From Alkalibacterium sp. (GTDB lineage: Bacteria > Bacillota > Bacilli > Lactobacillales > Carnobacteriaceae_A): a DNA stretch of 64,000 bases. This document shows, in pieces, positions 36,516 to 45,572 of the stretch (position 1 is the first letter of the stretch; each line of letters opens with the position of its first letter). The position numbers and the translations under genes were made by a program. The notes beneath the pieces are model-generated. The model was given only the letters and a program-made list of their open reading frames with translations, did no database searches and was not told the origin of the DNA. The stretch covers positions 62,001 through 126,000 of the forward strand of contig JAFIFE010000028.1 in NCBI GenBank assembly GCA_020832185.1, in the 5' to 3' direction.

Positions 36516-37224
36516 TCACAAACATATGAAAATCATCAAGGTGAAAGATAAACACGAAGGGGCAAAAAAAGCCTTTGACTTAATTAAAGAAGCCCTTCAA
36601 AATGATGCGGAAGTTTTTGGCCTCGCAACAGGAAGTACGCCTGAAACATTATATAAAGAACTCAGAGAAAGTGACCTGGATTTTACAGATAAAATAGCCG
36701 TTAATTTGGATGAATACATCGGTCTGTCTGCCGATCATCCTCAAAGCTACAGCACATTTATGAACGACCAGCTCTTTAAAGCCAAGCCATTCAAAGAAAC
36801 ACATATCCCTGATGGGTTAGCAGAAGAACAAGTGGAAACCGAACGTTACAATGCTATTCTCGACTCTAATCCTATCGATGTTCAGATTCTGGGAATCGGG
36901 ACAAACGCCCATATTGGGTTCAATGAGCCGGGGACACCGTTTGATACTGATACCCATAAAGTGTCTTTGACGGATGCGACAATCGAAGCGAACAAGCATA
37001 ACTTCAGTTCAGCAAATGATGTTCCTCGATTTGCCTATTCAATGGGAATAAAATCGATCATGTCCGCCAAGAAAATCATCCTGTTAGCTTATGGCGAAAA
37101 CAAAGCAGAAGCTATTGCCAATACTGTAAACGGACCAGTGACTGAACGTGTGCCATCAAGCATTTTACAGAAACACCCTGACGTAGTATTAATTGTAGAT
37201 GAGGCAGCAGCCAGTAAATTATAA
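36502..37224 (+). CDS. nagB: Glucosamine-6-phosphate deaminase
   Basis: This 240-residue enzyme converts glucosamine-6-P to fructose-6-P and ammonia. Blocks are [49 protein letters not shown] and [17 protein letters not shown] chose ATG 36502 because AGGAGG lies 8 bases before it inside nagA; the homolog-like MKIIKV at 36526 lacks a site. It is in an operon with nagA and nagR. Confidence 0.96.
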   Translation: MNLTDHKHMKIIKVKDKHEGAKKAFDLIKEALQNDAEVFGLATGSTPETLYKELRESDLDFTDKIAVNLDEYIGLSADHPQSYSTFMNDQLFKAKPFKETHIPDGLAEEQVETERYNAILDSNPIDVQILGIGTNAHIGFNEPGTPFDTDTHKVSLTDATIEANKHNFSSANDVPRFAYSMGIKSIMSAKKIILLAYGENKAEAIANTVNGPVTERVPSSILQKHPDVVLIVDEAAASKL

Positions 37225-37254
37225 GAGGTGTGGAAAGCTTGGAGAGGATGAGTT

Positions 37255-37965
37255 ATGTCTAATAAAATTCCTGTGTATATAGAGATGCATAATAAAATGA
37301 GACACTTGATTGTTTCAAATGAATGGAAGAGTGGCAGCAAGATTCCTTCTGAACGAACCCTTGCTGATGAATTCAACGTCAGTAGAATGACTGCGAGACA
37401 AGCGGTCAGTTCACTTGTTGAAGAGGGATTGCTTGAAAGAAAAAGAGGGTCCGGGACATTTGTTTCTGCTGAGAAAGTACGTGAAAAACTCAGCGGCATC
37501 CCTAGTTTCACAGAAACCATCGAACGTCTTGGAAAACGGCCGTCAAGCAAGCTTGTGTCTTACTATACAAAACGAGCAAGTGAAAGTGAAGCTGAGAAAC
37601 TGGAAATCAATCAGGATCAGACCGTTTTAGTAATGGAACGTATACGATATGCTGACGATGAACCGATTTGTTTTGAAGTCGCTACTTTACCTATGACGAT
37701 TATAAGCGAATTCAGCAAGGAGCAGTTAACTCAGCATTTATACCGTACCTTATCTGATAATGGATTCGAAGTGGAAAGAGCTGAACAAACGATTTCTGCT
37801 ACGCTGGCTTCAGAAAAAGTGGCTGACCTTCTGCAAGTCAAGAGAGAATCGCCTATATTGAGGTTGCGCCAAGTGAGCTACACCAATGAAAATAAGCCGT
37901 TTGAATATGTTCGAGCACAGTATGTAGGATCACGTTACGAGTTCTTTTTAGAAGCCAATAAATAA
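37255..37965 (+). CDS. nagR: GntR-family (HutC subfamily) regulator, NagR/YvoA-like
   Basis: This 236-residue regulator has an N-terminal winged helix (SGSKIPSERTLADEFNVSRMTARQAV, described here as residues 24-50) and a C-terminal UTRA domain (from about residue 85) that binds phosphorylated amino sugars. Its position directly after nagA-nagB identifies it as the operon regulator; GlcNAc-6-P or GlcN-6-P is the expected effector. A TGGTCTAGACCA-type dre operator was looked for upstream of nagA and not found. Confidence 0.9.
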   Translation: MSNKIPVYIEMHNKMRHLIVSNEWKSGSKIPSERTLADEFNVSRMTARQAVSSLVEEGLLERKRGSGTFVSAEKVREKLSGIPSFTETIERLGKRPSSKLVSYYTKRASESEAEKLEINQDQTVLVMERIRYADDEPICFEVATLPMTIISEFSKEQLTQHLYRTLSDNGFEVERAEQTISATLASEKVADLLQVKRESPILRLRQVSYTNENKPFEYVRAQYVGSRYEFFLEANK

Positions 37966-38012
37966 AGAAGTGCCAGCTGCTCTCAGTAAAAGAGCAGCCG
38001 GCACTTCTTTTC
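37965..38012. terminator. Bidirectional terminator between nagR and LCP gene
   Basis: AAGAAGTGCC-A-GCTGCTCT pairs with AGAGCAGC-C-GGCACTTCTT around a 7-base loop, with A and T flanks. Confidence 0.93.
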
Positions 38013-38037
38013 GTTTAAACATTTTGTGTGTCTGAAC

Positions 38038-39105
38038 TTAATCGAAACTTGTATCAGAACTTTCTTCCTCTTCAAACTCTCCCTCGATCGTTTCCAGAGA
38101 AGAGTCTTCTAGCTCATCATTAACAGGATCCTCTATATTCATGTGTTCTCGAAGTTCAGCTTGCAGTTCGAGCAAATTCTGCTCGAATGGAAGATAGACA
38201 TAGAGTTCTTGACCATATTCAGGAATATAAACATAATCATCTACACCAAGAATCTCAATAGATTCAATCGTTTCTGCTGCGCCCCTGTAGTTAGATGCCA
38301 CGGCCATAATCTGCTGACCGGTCATATTAGTCTGCAGGTTAGGTCTGACCGCATTAAGGATGGGGGTCAAATTAGTAATCGATCCAAATGACAGAAGGTC
38401 TTCTATCAACGTTTCAATAACCTGACGCTGTCTTTCCTGTCTGCCGAAATCGCCTCTTGGGTCCTGTTTTCGCATTCGGGCATACCCGAGTGCTTCTTCC
38501 CCATTCAGTTCCTGCACACCTTCTTCTATCTCTATCGCATCTGTATTTTCTTCACTGTCCTGAACAGTGAAAGATAGAGGAGAGTCAACAGTGATCCCTC
38601 CGACTGCATCGACCAGATCAACTAAGCCTTCGAAGTTGAGGGTCGCATAAAAAGAAATAGGAATAGTCAGATAATCTTCCACGAAGTCGATCACACCCGT
38701 GATTCCATAAATGGCATAAACGGCATTGAATTTTTCCTGTCTTTCACTGTTAGGCAAAGTAATCAGCGTATCTCTGGGAATGGAGACGAGTTTAGTTGTC
38801 TCTTCTTTAGGATTGATCGTGGCTACCATTATTGAATCAGACCGCCGGGCACCATCTTCTTCGTCGAGACCTAAAATCAGGATCGAAATAGGATGCATTG
38901 CCCTGATCGACTCATCGCTCTCAGAGGTGTCCTGCAGTTCTTCAGGCGTGTCTTCTGACACATCAGACAGCAATTGAACGACCTGATACCCGTAATAGCC
39001 GACAGCTGATCCGATGATGAAGGCAAAGAGCAGAGCTGCGAGAAGAAGGAGTCGTTTGAACCATTTATTTCGATTGGTTTTCTGTATATGTTTGTCAGAT
39101 CGCAT
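38038..39105 (-). CDS. LytR-CpsA-Psr (LCP) family protein
   Basis: This 355-residue membrane protein has a short basic cytoplasmic tail, one membrane span (about 18-40), and an extracellular LCP domain. The domain has ARRSDSIMVATINP and LVSIPRDTLI, carrying the Arg/Asp residues that bind the pyrophosphate of polyprenyl substrates, and GEEALGYARMRKQDPRGDFGRQ. The acidic C-terminal tail (EFEEEESSD) is low complexity. LCP enzymes transfer lipid-linked wall polymers to peptidoglycan. It is divergent from tagO, which makes the lipid starter. Confidence 0.93.
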   Translation of the reverse strand: MRSDKHIQKTNRNKWFKRLLLLAALLFAFIIGSAVGYYGYQVVQLLSDVSEDTPEELQDTSESDESIRAMHPISILILGLDEEDGARRSDSIMVATINPKEETTKLVSIPRDTLITLPNSERQEKFNAVYAIYGITGVIDFVEDYLTIPISFYATLNFEGLVDLVDAVGGITVDSPLSFTVQDSEENTDAIEIEEGVQELNGEEALGYARMRKQDPRGDFGRQERQRQVIETLIEDLLSFGSITNLTPILNAVRPNLQTNMTGQQIMAVASNYRGAAETIESIEILGVDDYVYIPEYGQELYVYLPFEQNLLELQAELREHMNIEDPVNDELEDSSLETIEGEFEEEESSDTSFD

Positions 39106-39178
39106 AGGGGCCTCTTTTCCAAAAACGAGAATAAGTAAAGTCTCTATTAAGTTTAATCTAAGTCCTTTTTAATTGCAA

Positions 39179-39208
39179 TTGTGATTTTCATTATAGTGAT
39201 GCTATAAT
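39179..39208 (+). promoter_or_regulatory. Promoter of tagO with start site almost at the ATG
   Basis: TTGTGA (39179-39184), 18 bp, then TGC and a perfect TATAAT (39203-39208) form a good extended -10 promoter. Transcription would start near 39215, 2 bases before the first ATG at 39217. Confidence 0.7.
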
Positions 39209-39216
39209 TAAAGAAA

Positions 39217-40323
39217 ATGTCTATAGAAATGAGTACAATTATGTATAATATGTTTATTGTGTTGATGGTGTGCATCTTTACCATGATCGGAACACTGGTC
39301 TTGACCCCTTTATTCAAGGTGTTTGCCAGAAAATTTAAAATACTGGACGAGCCGGAAGCTAGACGAGTCCATGAAAAGGTTATGCCAACTATGGGTGGGA
39401 TCACTATATTTATTGTGTTCTTTTTCTCTTCATTTGTCCTTTTACCTATCCCGTCAGCTCAGATAGTGCCTATATTTGCAGGAGCAGCGGTTATCGTTGT
39501 TACTGGGATTTTAGATGACCTGTTTGAATTAAAACCGCTAATTAAATTAATAGGAATGATTATTGCAGCCAGCTTAGTGTATGTTCTGGGAGATATCGCT
39601 TTAGAAACGATGACGATTCCGTACTTTGGAACCCTCACATTCGGGGCGTGGCAGACGCCGTTTACCATACTATGGATTGTAGGGCTCACGAATGCGATCA
39701 ACTTGATAGATGGGTTGGATGGTTTAGCGAGTGGTATTTCTATGATTGCTTTAACTACTATGGGGATCATCGGCTTTTTCTTCCTGACCATTGCAGAAGT
39801 CTCTATCTCGATCATGATTTTTGTTCTTGTTGCTGCAATAGCCGGGTTCTGGCCATATAATTTCCAGCCTGCCAGTATATTTCTGGGAGACACTGGCGCC
39901 TTGTTCCTTGGCTACATGATTGGTGTTTTTTCTCTTCAAGGATTAAAGAATGCGACACTGATATCATTGATCTTACCAATCGTTATACTAGGGATCCCCG
40001 TCACAGATACATTATTTGCTATTCTCAGAAGGAAATTAAATAAACAGTCTATTTCAGCAGCCGATAAAAATCACATTCATCACCGTCTGATGAGCATTGG
40101 GTTGTCTCACAGACAAACGGTGCTTGCCATCTATTGTGTGTCAGCGATTTTCTCAGTGATTGCTATGCTTTATAATTTTTCAACTCTTATTGGATCAATT
40201 CTTTTGACCGTCTCTGTTGTTTTGGGCGTCGAATTATTTGTAGAAATTATTGGTTTAGTGGGTGAGGAAAGAAGACCACTTTTAAGAAAATTAAGTGAAT
40301 TCGGGAAGAAACTGAACAGCTAA
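39217..40323 (+). CDS. tagO: Undecaprenyl-phosphate GlcNAc-1-phosphate transferase (TagO/WecA family)
   Basis: This protein of up to 368 residues has about eleven membrane spans and the family motifs VHEKVMPTMGG, GILDDLFELKP (Mg-binding DD), NAINLIDGLDGLA, FLGDTGALFLGY and the cytoplasmic HIHHRL. It starts lipid-linked polymer synthesis by moving GlcNAc-1-P to undecaprenyl phosphate. Start choice is open: ATG 39217 has no ribosome site and lies at the predicted transcription start. ATG 39241 (MYNMFIVLMV) fits the B. subtilis N-terminus better but also lacks a clear GGAGG. It is flanked on both sides by LCP genes on the minus strand. Confidence 0.93.
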   Translation: MSIEMSTIMYNMFIVLMVCIFTMIGTLVLTPLFKVFARKFKILDEPEARRVHEKVMPTMGGITIFIVFFFSSFVLLPIPSAQIVPIFAGAAVIVVTGILDDLFELKPLIKLIGMIIAASLVYVLGDIALETMTIPYFGTLTFGAWQTPFTILWIVGLTNAINLIDGLDGLASGISMIALTTMGIIGFFFLTIAEVSISIMIFVLVAAIAGFWPYNFQPASIFLGDTGALFLGYMIGVFSLQGLKNATLISLILPIVILGIPVTDTLFAILRRKLNKQSISAADKNHIHHRLMSIGLSHRQTVLAIYCVSAIFSVIAMLYNFSTLIGSILLTVSVVLGVELFVEIIGLVGEERRPLLRKLSEFGKKLNS

Positions 40324-40333
40324 ATAACGCATC

Positions 40334-40382
40334 AAAAAACGATTGGTCCTTCAGTTAAATCTGAATGACCAATCGTTTTTTG
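40334..40382. terminator. Bidirectional terminator between tagO and second LCP gene
   Basis: AAAACGATTGGTC pairs with GACCAATCGTTTT, extended by TTCAG/CTGAA, with A and T flanks. Confidence 0.94.
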
Positions 40383-40389
40383 TTTTTGA

Positions 40390-41475
40390 TTAATCTGTTG
40401 AATCTGAAGAGTTCGAAGCTTCTTCGTTAGTACTGGAACTGCTGACGTTTGAGTGATTCTCCTCTTCAGTTAAGGTGGAGCGATCGTTCTTTTCCGTTCG
40501 AGTCAGTGAATCCTGAAGGGCACTTTGGATGGACAGAAAGCTGTTAGGTTGAATTCTGACTAGGTCCATATCGCGTTCCATAAAACTTGTCCATTCAAAC
40601 ACATGTGACTCTATCGCAAATGACTGATTTAATCCAGTTTGTGCGACGGCACTCATATCTCTCATGCGCATATTCGTACGCATGTTACTGCCGACAGTTT
40701 CGGCCATGGACGTATATTTAGGAACGGATTGAAACCCAAGAGCTTTCTTGATAATAGCTTCAATAATCATCTGCTGACGGTGTCCACGTGCGACATCATC
40801 ATCCAGTTTACGCGTACGAGCTAATGCCAGAGCCTGTTCACCATCAAGATTCTGAAGGCCTTCTTCTAAATAGATCGCACCAGATTCGTCGTTTGAGTTC
40901 ATTTCAGTAATAGTCACGGGAACTTCCATTTCGATGCCGCCTAACTCATCGATGATTTCTAAAAAGGCGTTAAAATTAAAGGTCGCATAGTAATGAACAG
41001 GGACATCCAGCCATTCTTCAATCGTCTGGACCATGACACTTTCTTCTCCGACAGCATAGGCCGCGTTGATTCGGTCCCATCTGACAACAGATCCGTTACG
41101 CATAATAGGCACGTAAGTATCTCGTGGAATAGAGAGCATATTCATCTCGTGTGTATGTGGGTTCAGTGTGGCATAAATGATTGAATCAGCTCGAGTAGAT
41201 CCGAGTTGTCTGTCCTCGTCGTTATCAATTCCCAAGAAAAGGAATGAGACAGGCTGATCTATCGGGTTTACTTCCTCAACTGGTTCAGGTCGGTCTATTT
41301 CAACATATGAAGCGTCGATTTCATTTTCGATTGTAGCAAACAGGTGGGCAGCATAAATTGCACCAAACAATACAAGTGAAAATATAGGAATGAGGATACT
41401 TAATATGATACGCTGTTTTTTCTTTCGCTGTCGCTGATTCGATTGCATTCTGGATGCTGGTTGTTGTTTAGGCAC
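40390..41475 (-). CDS. LytR-CpsA-Psr (LCP) family protein, second copy
   Basis: This is a 361-residue LCP protein. I place the start at GTG 41475 because AAGGAG lies 8 bases upstream; the longer open frame to 41571 has no ribosome site and an unlikely N-terminus. A basic tail and one membrane span precede the LCP domain, which has STRADSIIYATLNP, MLSIPRDTYVP and DGEQALALARTRKLDDDVARG. The C-terminal 60 residues are Ser/Thr/Glu-rich. It is only moderately similar to the first LCP protein, so the two may serve different polymers. Confidence 0.93.
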   Translation of the reverse strand: MPKQQPASRMQSNQRQRKKKQRIILSILIPIFSLVLFGAIYAAHLFATIENEIDASYVEIDRPEPVEEVNPIDQPVSFLFLGIDNDEDRQLGSTRADSIIYATLNPHTHEMNMLSIPRDTYVPIMRNGSVVRWDRINAAYAVGEESVMVQTIEEWLDVPVHYYATFNFNAFLEIIDELGGIEMEVPVTITEMNSNDESGAIYLEEGLQNLDGEQALALARTRKLDDDVARGHRQQMIIEAIIKKALGFQSVPKYTSMAETVGSNMRTNMRMRDMSAVAQTGLNQSFAIESHVFEWTSFMERDMDLVRIQPNSFLSIQSALQDSLTRTEKNDRSTLTEEENHSNVSSSSTNEEASNSSDSTD

Positions 41476-41612
41476 TCTATTGTCTCCTTCGATTCCATAC
41501 TCTAGTGTATATCCTGTACTATTATCAACATAAAAAACAAAGGTGTCAATAGTTCTGGGAAAAATATACAATTAGATTGCGATAGTATTCACTAATTGTT
41601 CATTGTTCAGGA

Positions 41613-42245
41613 TCAGTCTACAGTGACTTCGATCCAGGCCTGTTTTCCATGACTGATAGTCGCCTGATCGCTTGTCCATTCAATGACCTCTTCACAGAAT
41701 GTGTTGATAGCCTGAAGATCGATGACACAGGTGAATGTGACACAGTCAGTATAATCAACGGATTCAAGTCTGTATGGTGACTGATGAAGAGCATTCTGAA
41801 GTTTCCCGCTCATATGATAAGAGACATCGACTGTGATGAATTGATGCAGCCGCTTTTCGACGATACCAATTTCTTTGATAGCCTCACTCGCCGCTTTACC
41901 ATACGCGCGGATCAAACCGCCGGCACCCAGCTTCACTCCACCAAAATATCTAGTCACCACGGCTGTTACATTTTCCAGTTCATTTTTCTTCAAAACTTCT
42001 AGAATAGGAACGCCTGCAGTCCCACTCGGTTCTCCATCGTCTGATGCACGCTGAATCCTGCTGTTTTCACCTATCAGGTAGGCTGAACAGTTGTGATTGG
42101 CTTTCATGTGTTCTTTCTTCAATGAGTCAATGAACTGCTGGGCATCCTCTTCAGTATCAGTTCGTTTCATTGAACAGATGAATCTTGATTTTTTTATTAC
42201 GAATTCAATGGAACCATTGTCTTTAATTGTGCGGTGATTTTTCAT
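41613..42245 (-). CDS. yigZ: YigZ/IMPACT family protein
   Basis: This 210-residue protein has an N-terminal UPF0029 domain (KSRFICSMKRTDTEEDAQQFI, ASDDGEPSGTAGVPILEVL, VTRYFGGVKLGAGGLIRAY) and a C-terminal DUF1949 domain. The biochemical role is not established; eukaryotic IMPACT relatives act on translation control. In Bacillus the homolog (yvyE) also lies between tagO and degV. It is divergent from degV. Confidence 0.93.
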   Translation of the reverse strand: MKNHRTIKDNGSIEFVIKKSRFICSMKRTDTEEDAQQFIDSLKKEHMKANHNCSAYLIGENSRIQRASDDGEPSGTAGVPILEVLKKNELENVTAVVTRYFGGVKLGAGGLIRAYGKAASEAIKEIGIVEKRLHQFITVDVSYHMSGKLQNALHQSPYRLESVDYTDCVTFTCVIDLQAINTFCEEVIEWTSDQATISHGKQAWIEVTVD

Positions 42246-42380
42246 ACTTAAGTCCCTTTCATTTCCTTGATTGGATAGTGTATAATGATAGTCAGCCTTC
42301 TTGAGAAGGGGTCTATAGTCTGTGTACTGTAGATTTAGTCTACCAGTTTAATTTTAAAGACGGGGGGTGAATTAACTTAT

Positions 42381-43238
42381 ATGCGTATTGCAATTGTAAC
42401 AGATAGTACAGCTTACTTAAATGAGGAAGAATATAAACAGGACGGCGTCTACTTTGTCCCTTTGTCATGTATTTTCGGTAAAGAGATTTACAAAGAAGAA
42501 GTCGATATAACAACTGAAGCATTTTTTGAAAAAGTGGCGGGCTCCGAGCAGCTGCCTACTAGTTCGCAGCCTACAGTGGGTGATTTTACAACCCTGTATG
42601 AGCGTCTTCAGAACGAGTATGACGCGATCATCAGTATTCATTTATCGAGTCGGATATCTGGAACTTATCAGAATGCCTTTAGTGTAGCAAAATCAATGGA
42701 CGGTATTTCTATTTACCCATTTGATTCGGGTCTAGCCGGTGCCGGACTTGCTTTTCAGGTCAAAGAGGCCGCACGCTTAGCTAAGCAGGGAGAGTCAGTT
42801 AATGCGATAATAGAAAGATTAGAGGAGTTGAAAACTGTCACACAGATTTACTTTGTTGTTGATGATGTCACTAACCTTATTAAAGGGGGACGGATATCCA
42901 AAGCAGCAGGAGGAGTTGCTACTCTTCTTAAAATCAAACCTGTCTTAACCATGAGAGCGGGTGAAATCGTTCCGCAGGATAAAATCAGAACAAAGAAAAA
43001 AGCGATGAAAAAAATGGAAAACTTGTTTGAGGAGTCAGTGAAAAATGCTCACTATCCTATTCAAGCAACAGTCGTCCATGCTTATTGCGAATCTGAAGCG
43101 AGGCAGTTTATGAATCAGTTAGAGAGTAAATATCCAACTGTAAGATTCAATTTCAGCTTCTTAGGGCCTGTTGTCGGTGTACACACCGGAGAAGGGGCAA
43201 TAGGAATGTCGTGGACAAAAGACTACTCGAGAATGTAA
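42381..43238 (+). CDS. degV: DegV-family fatty-acid-binding protein
   Basis: This 285-residue DegV/FakB-like protein starts MRIAIVTDSTAYLNEEE, with PTSSQPTVGDF, SIHLSSRISGTYQNA, DVTNLIKGGRIS and the C-terminal GPVVGVHTGEGAIGMSW. Family members bind a fatty acid between two domains, and FakB proteins present it to the kinase FakA. FakA is not in this window. A GGGGGGTG site precedes the ATG. The position beside comFA matches Bacillus (degV/yviA). Confidence 0.93.
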   Translation: MRIAIVTDSTAYLNEEEYKQDGVYFVPLSCIFGKEIYKEEVDITTEAFFEKVAGSEQLPTSSQPTVGDFTTLYERLQNEYDAIISIHLSSRISGTYQNAFSVAKSMDGISIYPFDSGLAGAGLAFQVKEAARLAKQGESVNAIIERLEELKTVTQIYFVVDDVTNLIKGGRISKAAGGVATLLKIKPVLTMRAGEIVPQDKIRTKKKAMKKMENLFEESVKNAHYPIQATVVHAYCESEARQFMNQLESKYPTVRFNFSFLGPVVGVHTGEGAIGMSWTKDYSRM

Positions 43239-43266
43239 CCAGCCTGCACTTATATATTCATATATC

Positions 43267-43298
43267 AAAAAGACACCAGAATTCTGGTGTCTTTTTTT
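43267..43298 (+). terminator. Terminator after degV
   Basis: The 20-bp palindrome AGACACCAGA/TCTGGTGTCT is flanked by A5 and T7. Confidence 0.95.
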
Positions 43299-43386
43299 CG
43301 TGAGTTTGAGTTTATTTAAGCAATAGTATAGATAGAGGACTCAGCTATACGGCGATCGAAGACCGAGCGATCCAGAAAGGAGCTAA

Positions 43387-44733
43387 ATGAGCGATCACAC
43401 ACTTTTATATGGACGAGAGCTGATTTTACGTGAGATTTTCTCAAGCTATTCAGAAGACGTCATTAAACAATGCAGCAAAAGACCGGCATTTACTGTAGAA
43501 AAGGGAAAATACACGTGTAACAGGTGTCAGACGGTATCCAGACTCAAAAAAGGCTATCCGTGTCGGTGTGGTGAAAGGTGTTACTACTGCAGAGAGTGTA
43601 TTCAACTGGGAAAAGTCAGGGCATGTGATGAACTAATTTCACTGGCTGAACCCAATCAGTTTCAGACCTTGACTATTCCAGCTTTAAAATGGGAGGGAGT
43701 TTTATCTGATCAGCAAAAAGAGGCCTCACTGGCTATACATGAGTCGATGAATCGAAATGAGAAGCGGATCATATGGGCCGTCACAGGCGCAGGTAAAACA
43801 GAAATGCTCTTTTATGGGATGGGAAAGGCTTTAGAAAAGGGGAAACGCATCTGTCTTGCCTCACCTAGAATCGATGTGTGTCTTGAACTGGCTCCAAGAC
43901 TTCACAGCGCTTTTCCTGAAGTATCGTCGCTCCTGTTGTATGGGGGTTCAGAAGTCGACTACAGCTATACACAGCTGCTTGTAACAACAACGCATCAGCT
44001 GCTCCGCTTCAAAGAGGCGTTCGATGTGATCATCATTGATGAAATCGATGCGTTTCCTTTTCACTTAAATGCTGCCCTGCACTTTGCAGCGGAAAAAGCC
44101 GGAAAGAATGTATGCAGTGTTATATACTTAACCGCCACACCAGACAAATCTATGCAGCGGAAAATTAAATATGGGGAAATAAAATCATCTATCCTGCCTG
44201 CTCGCTATCATAAACATCCGCTTCCTGTTCCAAAAGGTGTTCGGATGAAAGCGTCTCTTCTAGAGGAGTCGTTTGAACAATCGGCTGTTATCAGACATCT
44301 CAACACCCTGCTTGCTCAAAAAAAGAAATTTCTCCTGTTCGTTCCTACGATCAGTTTGATGGAGAGCCTTGTCCCTCTTTTTGAACAGTATTTTAAATGC
44401 AGTCGGTTCGAATGGGTGCATTCTAAAGACCCCTGCAGAAAAGAAAAAGTCACGGACATGCGTGAACAGAAACTGGATTTTTTAATGACGACAACGATTC
44501 TTGAAAGAGGGGTAACCTTTGAACATATTGATGTGATCGTAGTAGATGCTGATCATGAAGTGTATACAGAGGCTGCACTCGTTCAGATTGCGGGAAGAGT
44601 GGGACGGTCAGCTGCTTATCCGGATGGAGAAGTTACTTTTTACTCCCGGACATGGACGCGCCCCATAAAAAGAGCGATCAAACAGATCACAGATATGAAC
44701 AAATTGGGAATAGAAAAAGGGCTGATTATATGA
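43387..44733 (+). CDS. comFA: Late competence DNA translocase ComFA
   Basis: This 448-residue ATP-dependent DNA translocase has an N-terminal zinc finger (Cys44, 47, 59, 61, 65, 68, 71). The DEAD-type helicase core has Walker A AVTGAGKTE (131-139), DEID box (218-221) and YLTATPD. The second RecA lobe has TTTILERGVTF and QIAGRVGRSA. It drives single-stranded DNA uptake through the competence channel. AAGGAG precedes the ATG. It overlaps comFC by 4 bp. Other competence genes are outside the window, so natural transformability is not shown. Confidence 0.95.
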   Translation: MSDHTLLYGRELILREIFSSYSEDVIKQCSKRPAFTVEKGKYTCNRCQTVSRLKKGYPCRCGERCYYCRECIQLGKVRACDELISLAEPNQFQTLTIPALKWEGVLSDQQKEASLAIHESMNRNEKRIIWAVTGAGKTEMLFYGMGKALEKGKRICLASPRIDVCLELAPRLHSAFPEVSSLLLYGGSEVDYSYTQLLVTTTHQLLRFKEAFDVIIIDEIDAFPFHLNAALHFAAEKAGKNVCSVIYLTATPDKSMQRKIKYGEIKSSILPARYHKHPLPVPKGVRMKASLLEESFEQSAVIRHLNTLLAQKKKFLLFVPTISLMESLVPLFEQYFKCSRFEWVHSKDPCRKEKVTDMREQKLDFLMTTTILERGVTFEHIDVIVVDADHEVYTEAALVQIAGRVGRSAAYPDGEVTFYSRTWTRPIKRAIKQITDMNKLGIEKGLII

Positions 44734-45422
44734 CTGGATGCGGGTGGTGCGGATCATTAGTCATGTCAACACTTAGCCTGTCGGACTTAATCAGATTCAG
44801 CTACAGAACCGACCCGTTCTGTCAGCAGTGCAGGAAAAAACTTATGCCATTAGATTCCTGTATAACGTGCAGAGGGTGTTGTAAACTTTATACAGATCAT
44901 GACTATTGTCCGGACTGTATGATGTGGCGTCACCGTTATCCTGACTATAAAGGGAATCATCACGCATTATATAAATATAATACATTTGCTAAAGAGATAA
45001 TCCAGCAGTTCAAATTTATGGGAGATTGCGACATTGCCAATCTGTTTAGTCAAGAGATTAAGAGCTGTTTTAAAAAAAGAAAGGCCTCTGACTTGATTGT
45101 TCCAATCCCGTTATCACCTGACAGCTATGCCGTCAGAGGATTCAATCAGACTGAGCTCTTACTGGAAGCAGCAGATCTGCCTATGTCACTTCTGCTTGAA
45201 AATAGATACCAGACAGAAAAACAGTCTAAAAAAAATAGGGAAGAACGCTTGAACTCACTACAGCCTTTTGTCATCAAAGAAGAATATAAAAGGGATATCA
45301 AAGGAAATAACATTATATTAGCAGATGATATATATACAACTGGACGGACTATGTATCACGCCATTGAACTGATAAATAAGTATGACCCGGCATCGGTGAC
45401 TACTTTTTCAGTGTTCAGATAA
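44730..45422 (+). CDS. comFC: Competence protein ComFC (phosphoribosyltransferase-like)
   Basis: This 230-residue protein has an N-terminal four-cysteine zinc site (CGWCG, CQQC, CRGC, CPDC) and a PRTase domain with PIPLSPDSYAVRGFNQTELL and the PRPP-like motif IILADDIYTTGRTM. ATG 44730 overlaps the comFA stop as ATGA; longer in-frame starts lie inside comFA. It interacts with ComFA in the competence machinery. The ComFB gene present between them in Bacillus is absent. Confidence 0.94.
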   Translation: MTGCGWCGSLVMSTLSLSDLIRFSYRTDPFCQQCRKKLMPLDSCITCRGCCKLYTDHDYCPDCMMWRHRYPDYKGNHHALYKYNTFAKEIIQQFKFMGDCDIANLFSQEIKSCFKKRKASDLIVPIPLSPDSYAVRGFNQTELLLEAADLPMSLLLENRYQTEKQSKKNREERLNSLQPFVIKEEYKRDIKGNNIILADDIYTTGRTMYHAIELINKYDPASVTTFSVFR

Positions 45423-45449
45423 TGACAGGAAAGCAATGGTTCAATTTCA

Positions 45450-45478
45450 TTGAGAAAGTAACCGCTCTCATGTATAAT
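45450..45478 (+). promoter_or_regulatory. Promoter of hpf
   Basis: TTGAGA (45450-45455) and a perfect TATAAT (45473-45478) are separated by 17 bp, giving a leader of nearly 90 nt. Confidence 0.8.
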
Positions 45479-45483
45479 TGAGT

Positions 45484-45510
45484 TAAGCAATAAGGGAAGA
45501 TAATTGCTTA
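45484..45510 (+). promoter_or_regulatory. Hairpin in hpf leader
   Basis: TAAGCAAT (45484-45491) and ATTGCTTA (45503-45510) form an 8-bp inverted repeat at the start of the predicted hpf transcript. It could stabilise the mRNA or be an operator. Confidence 0.45.
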
Positions 45511-45572
45511 GAGATAATATAGGCTGTATACTTACAACTTATATTATACTAGATTTGGAAGGGTGAAGTATT

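Noticed and set aside
41476-41571. N-terminal extension of the second LCP protein
   Set aside because: It has no ribosome site and is non-homologous; a GTG at 41475 has AAGGAG at correct spacing.
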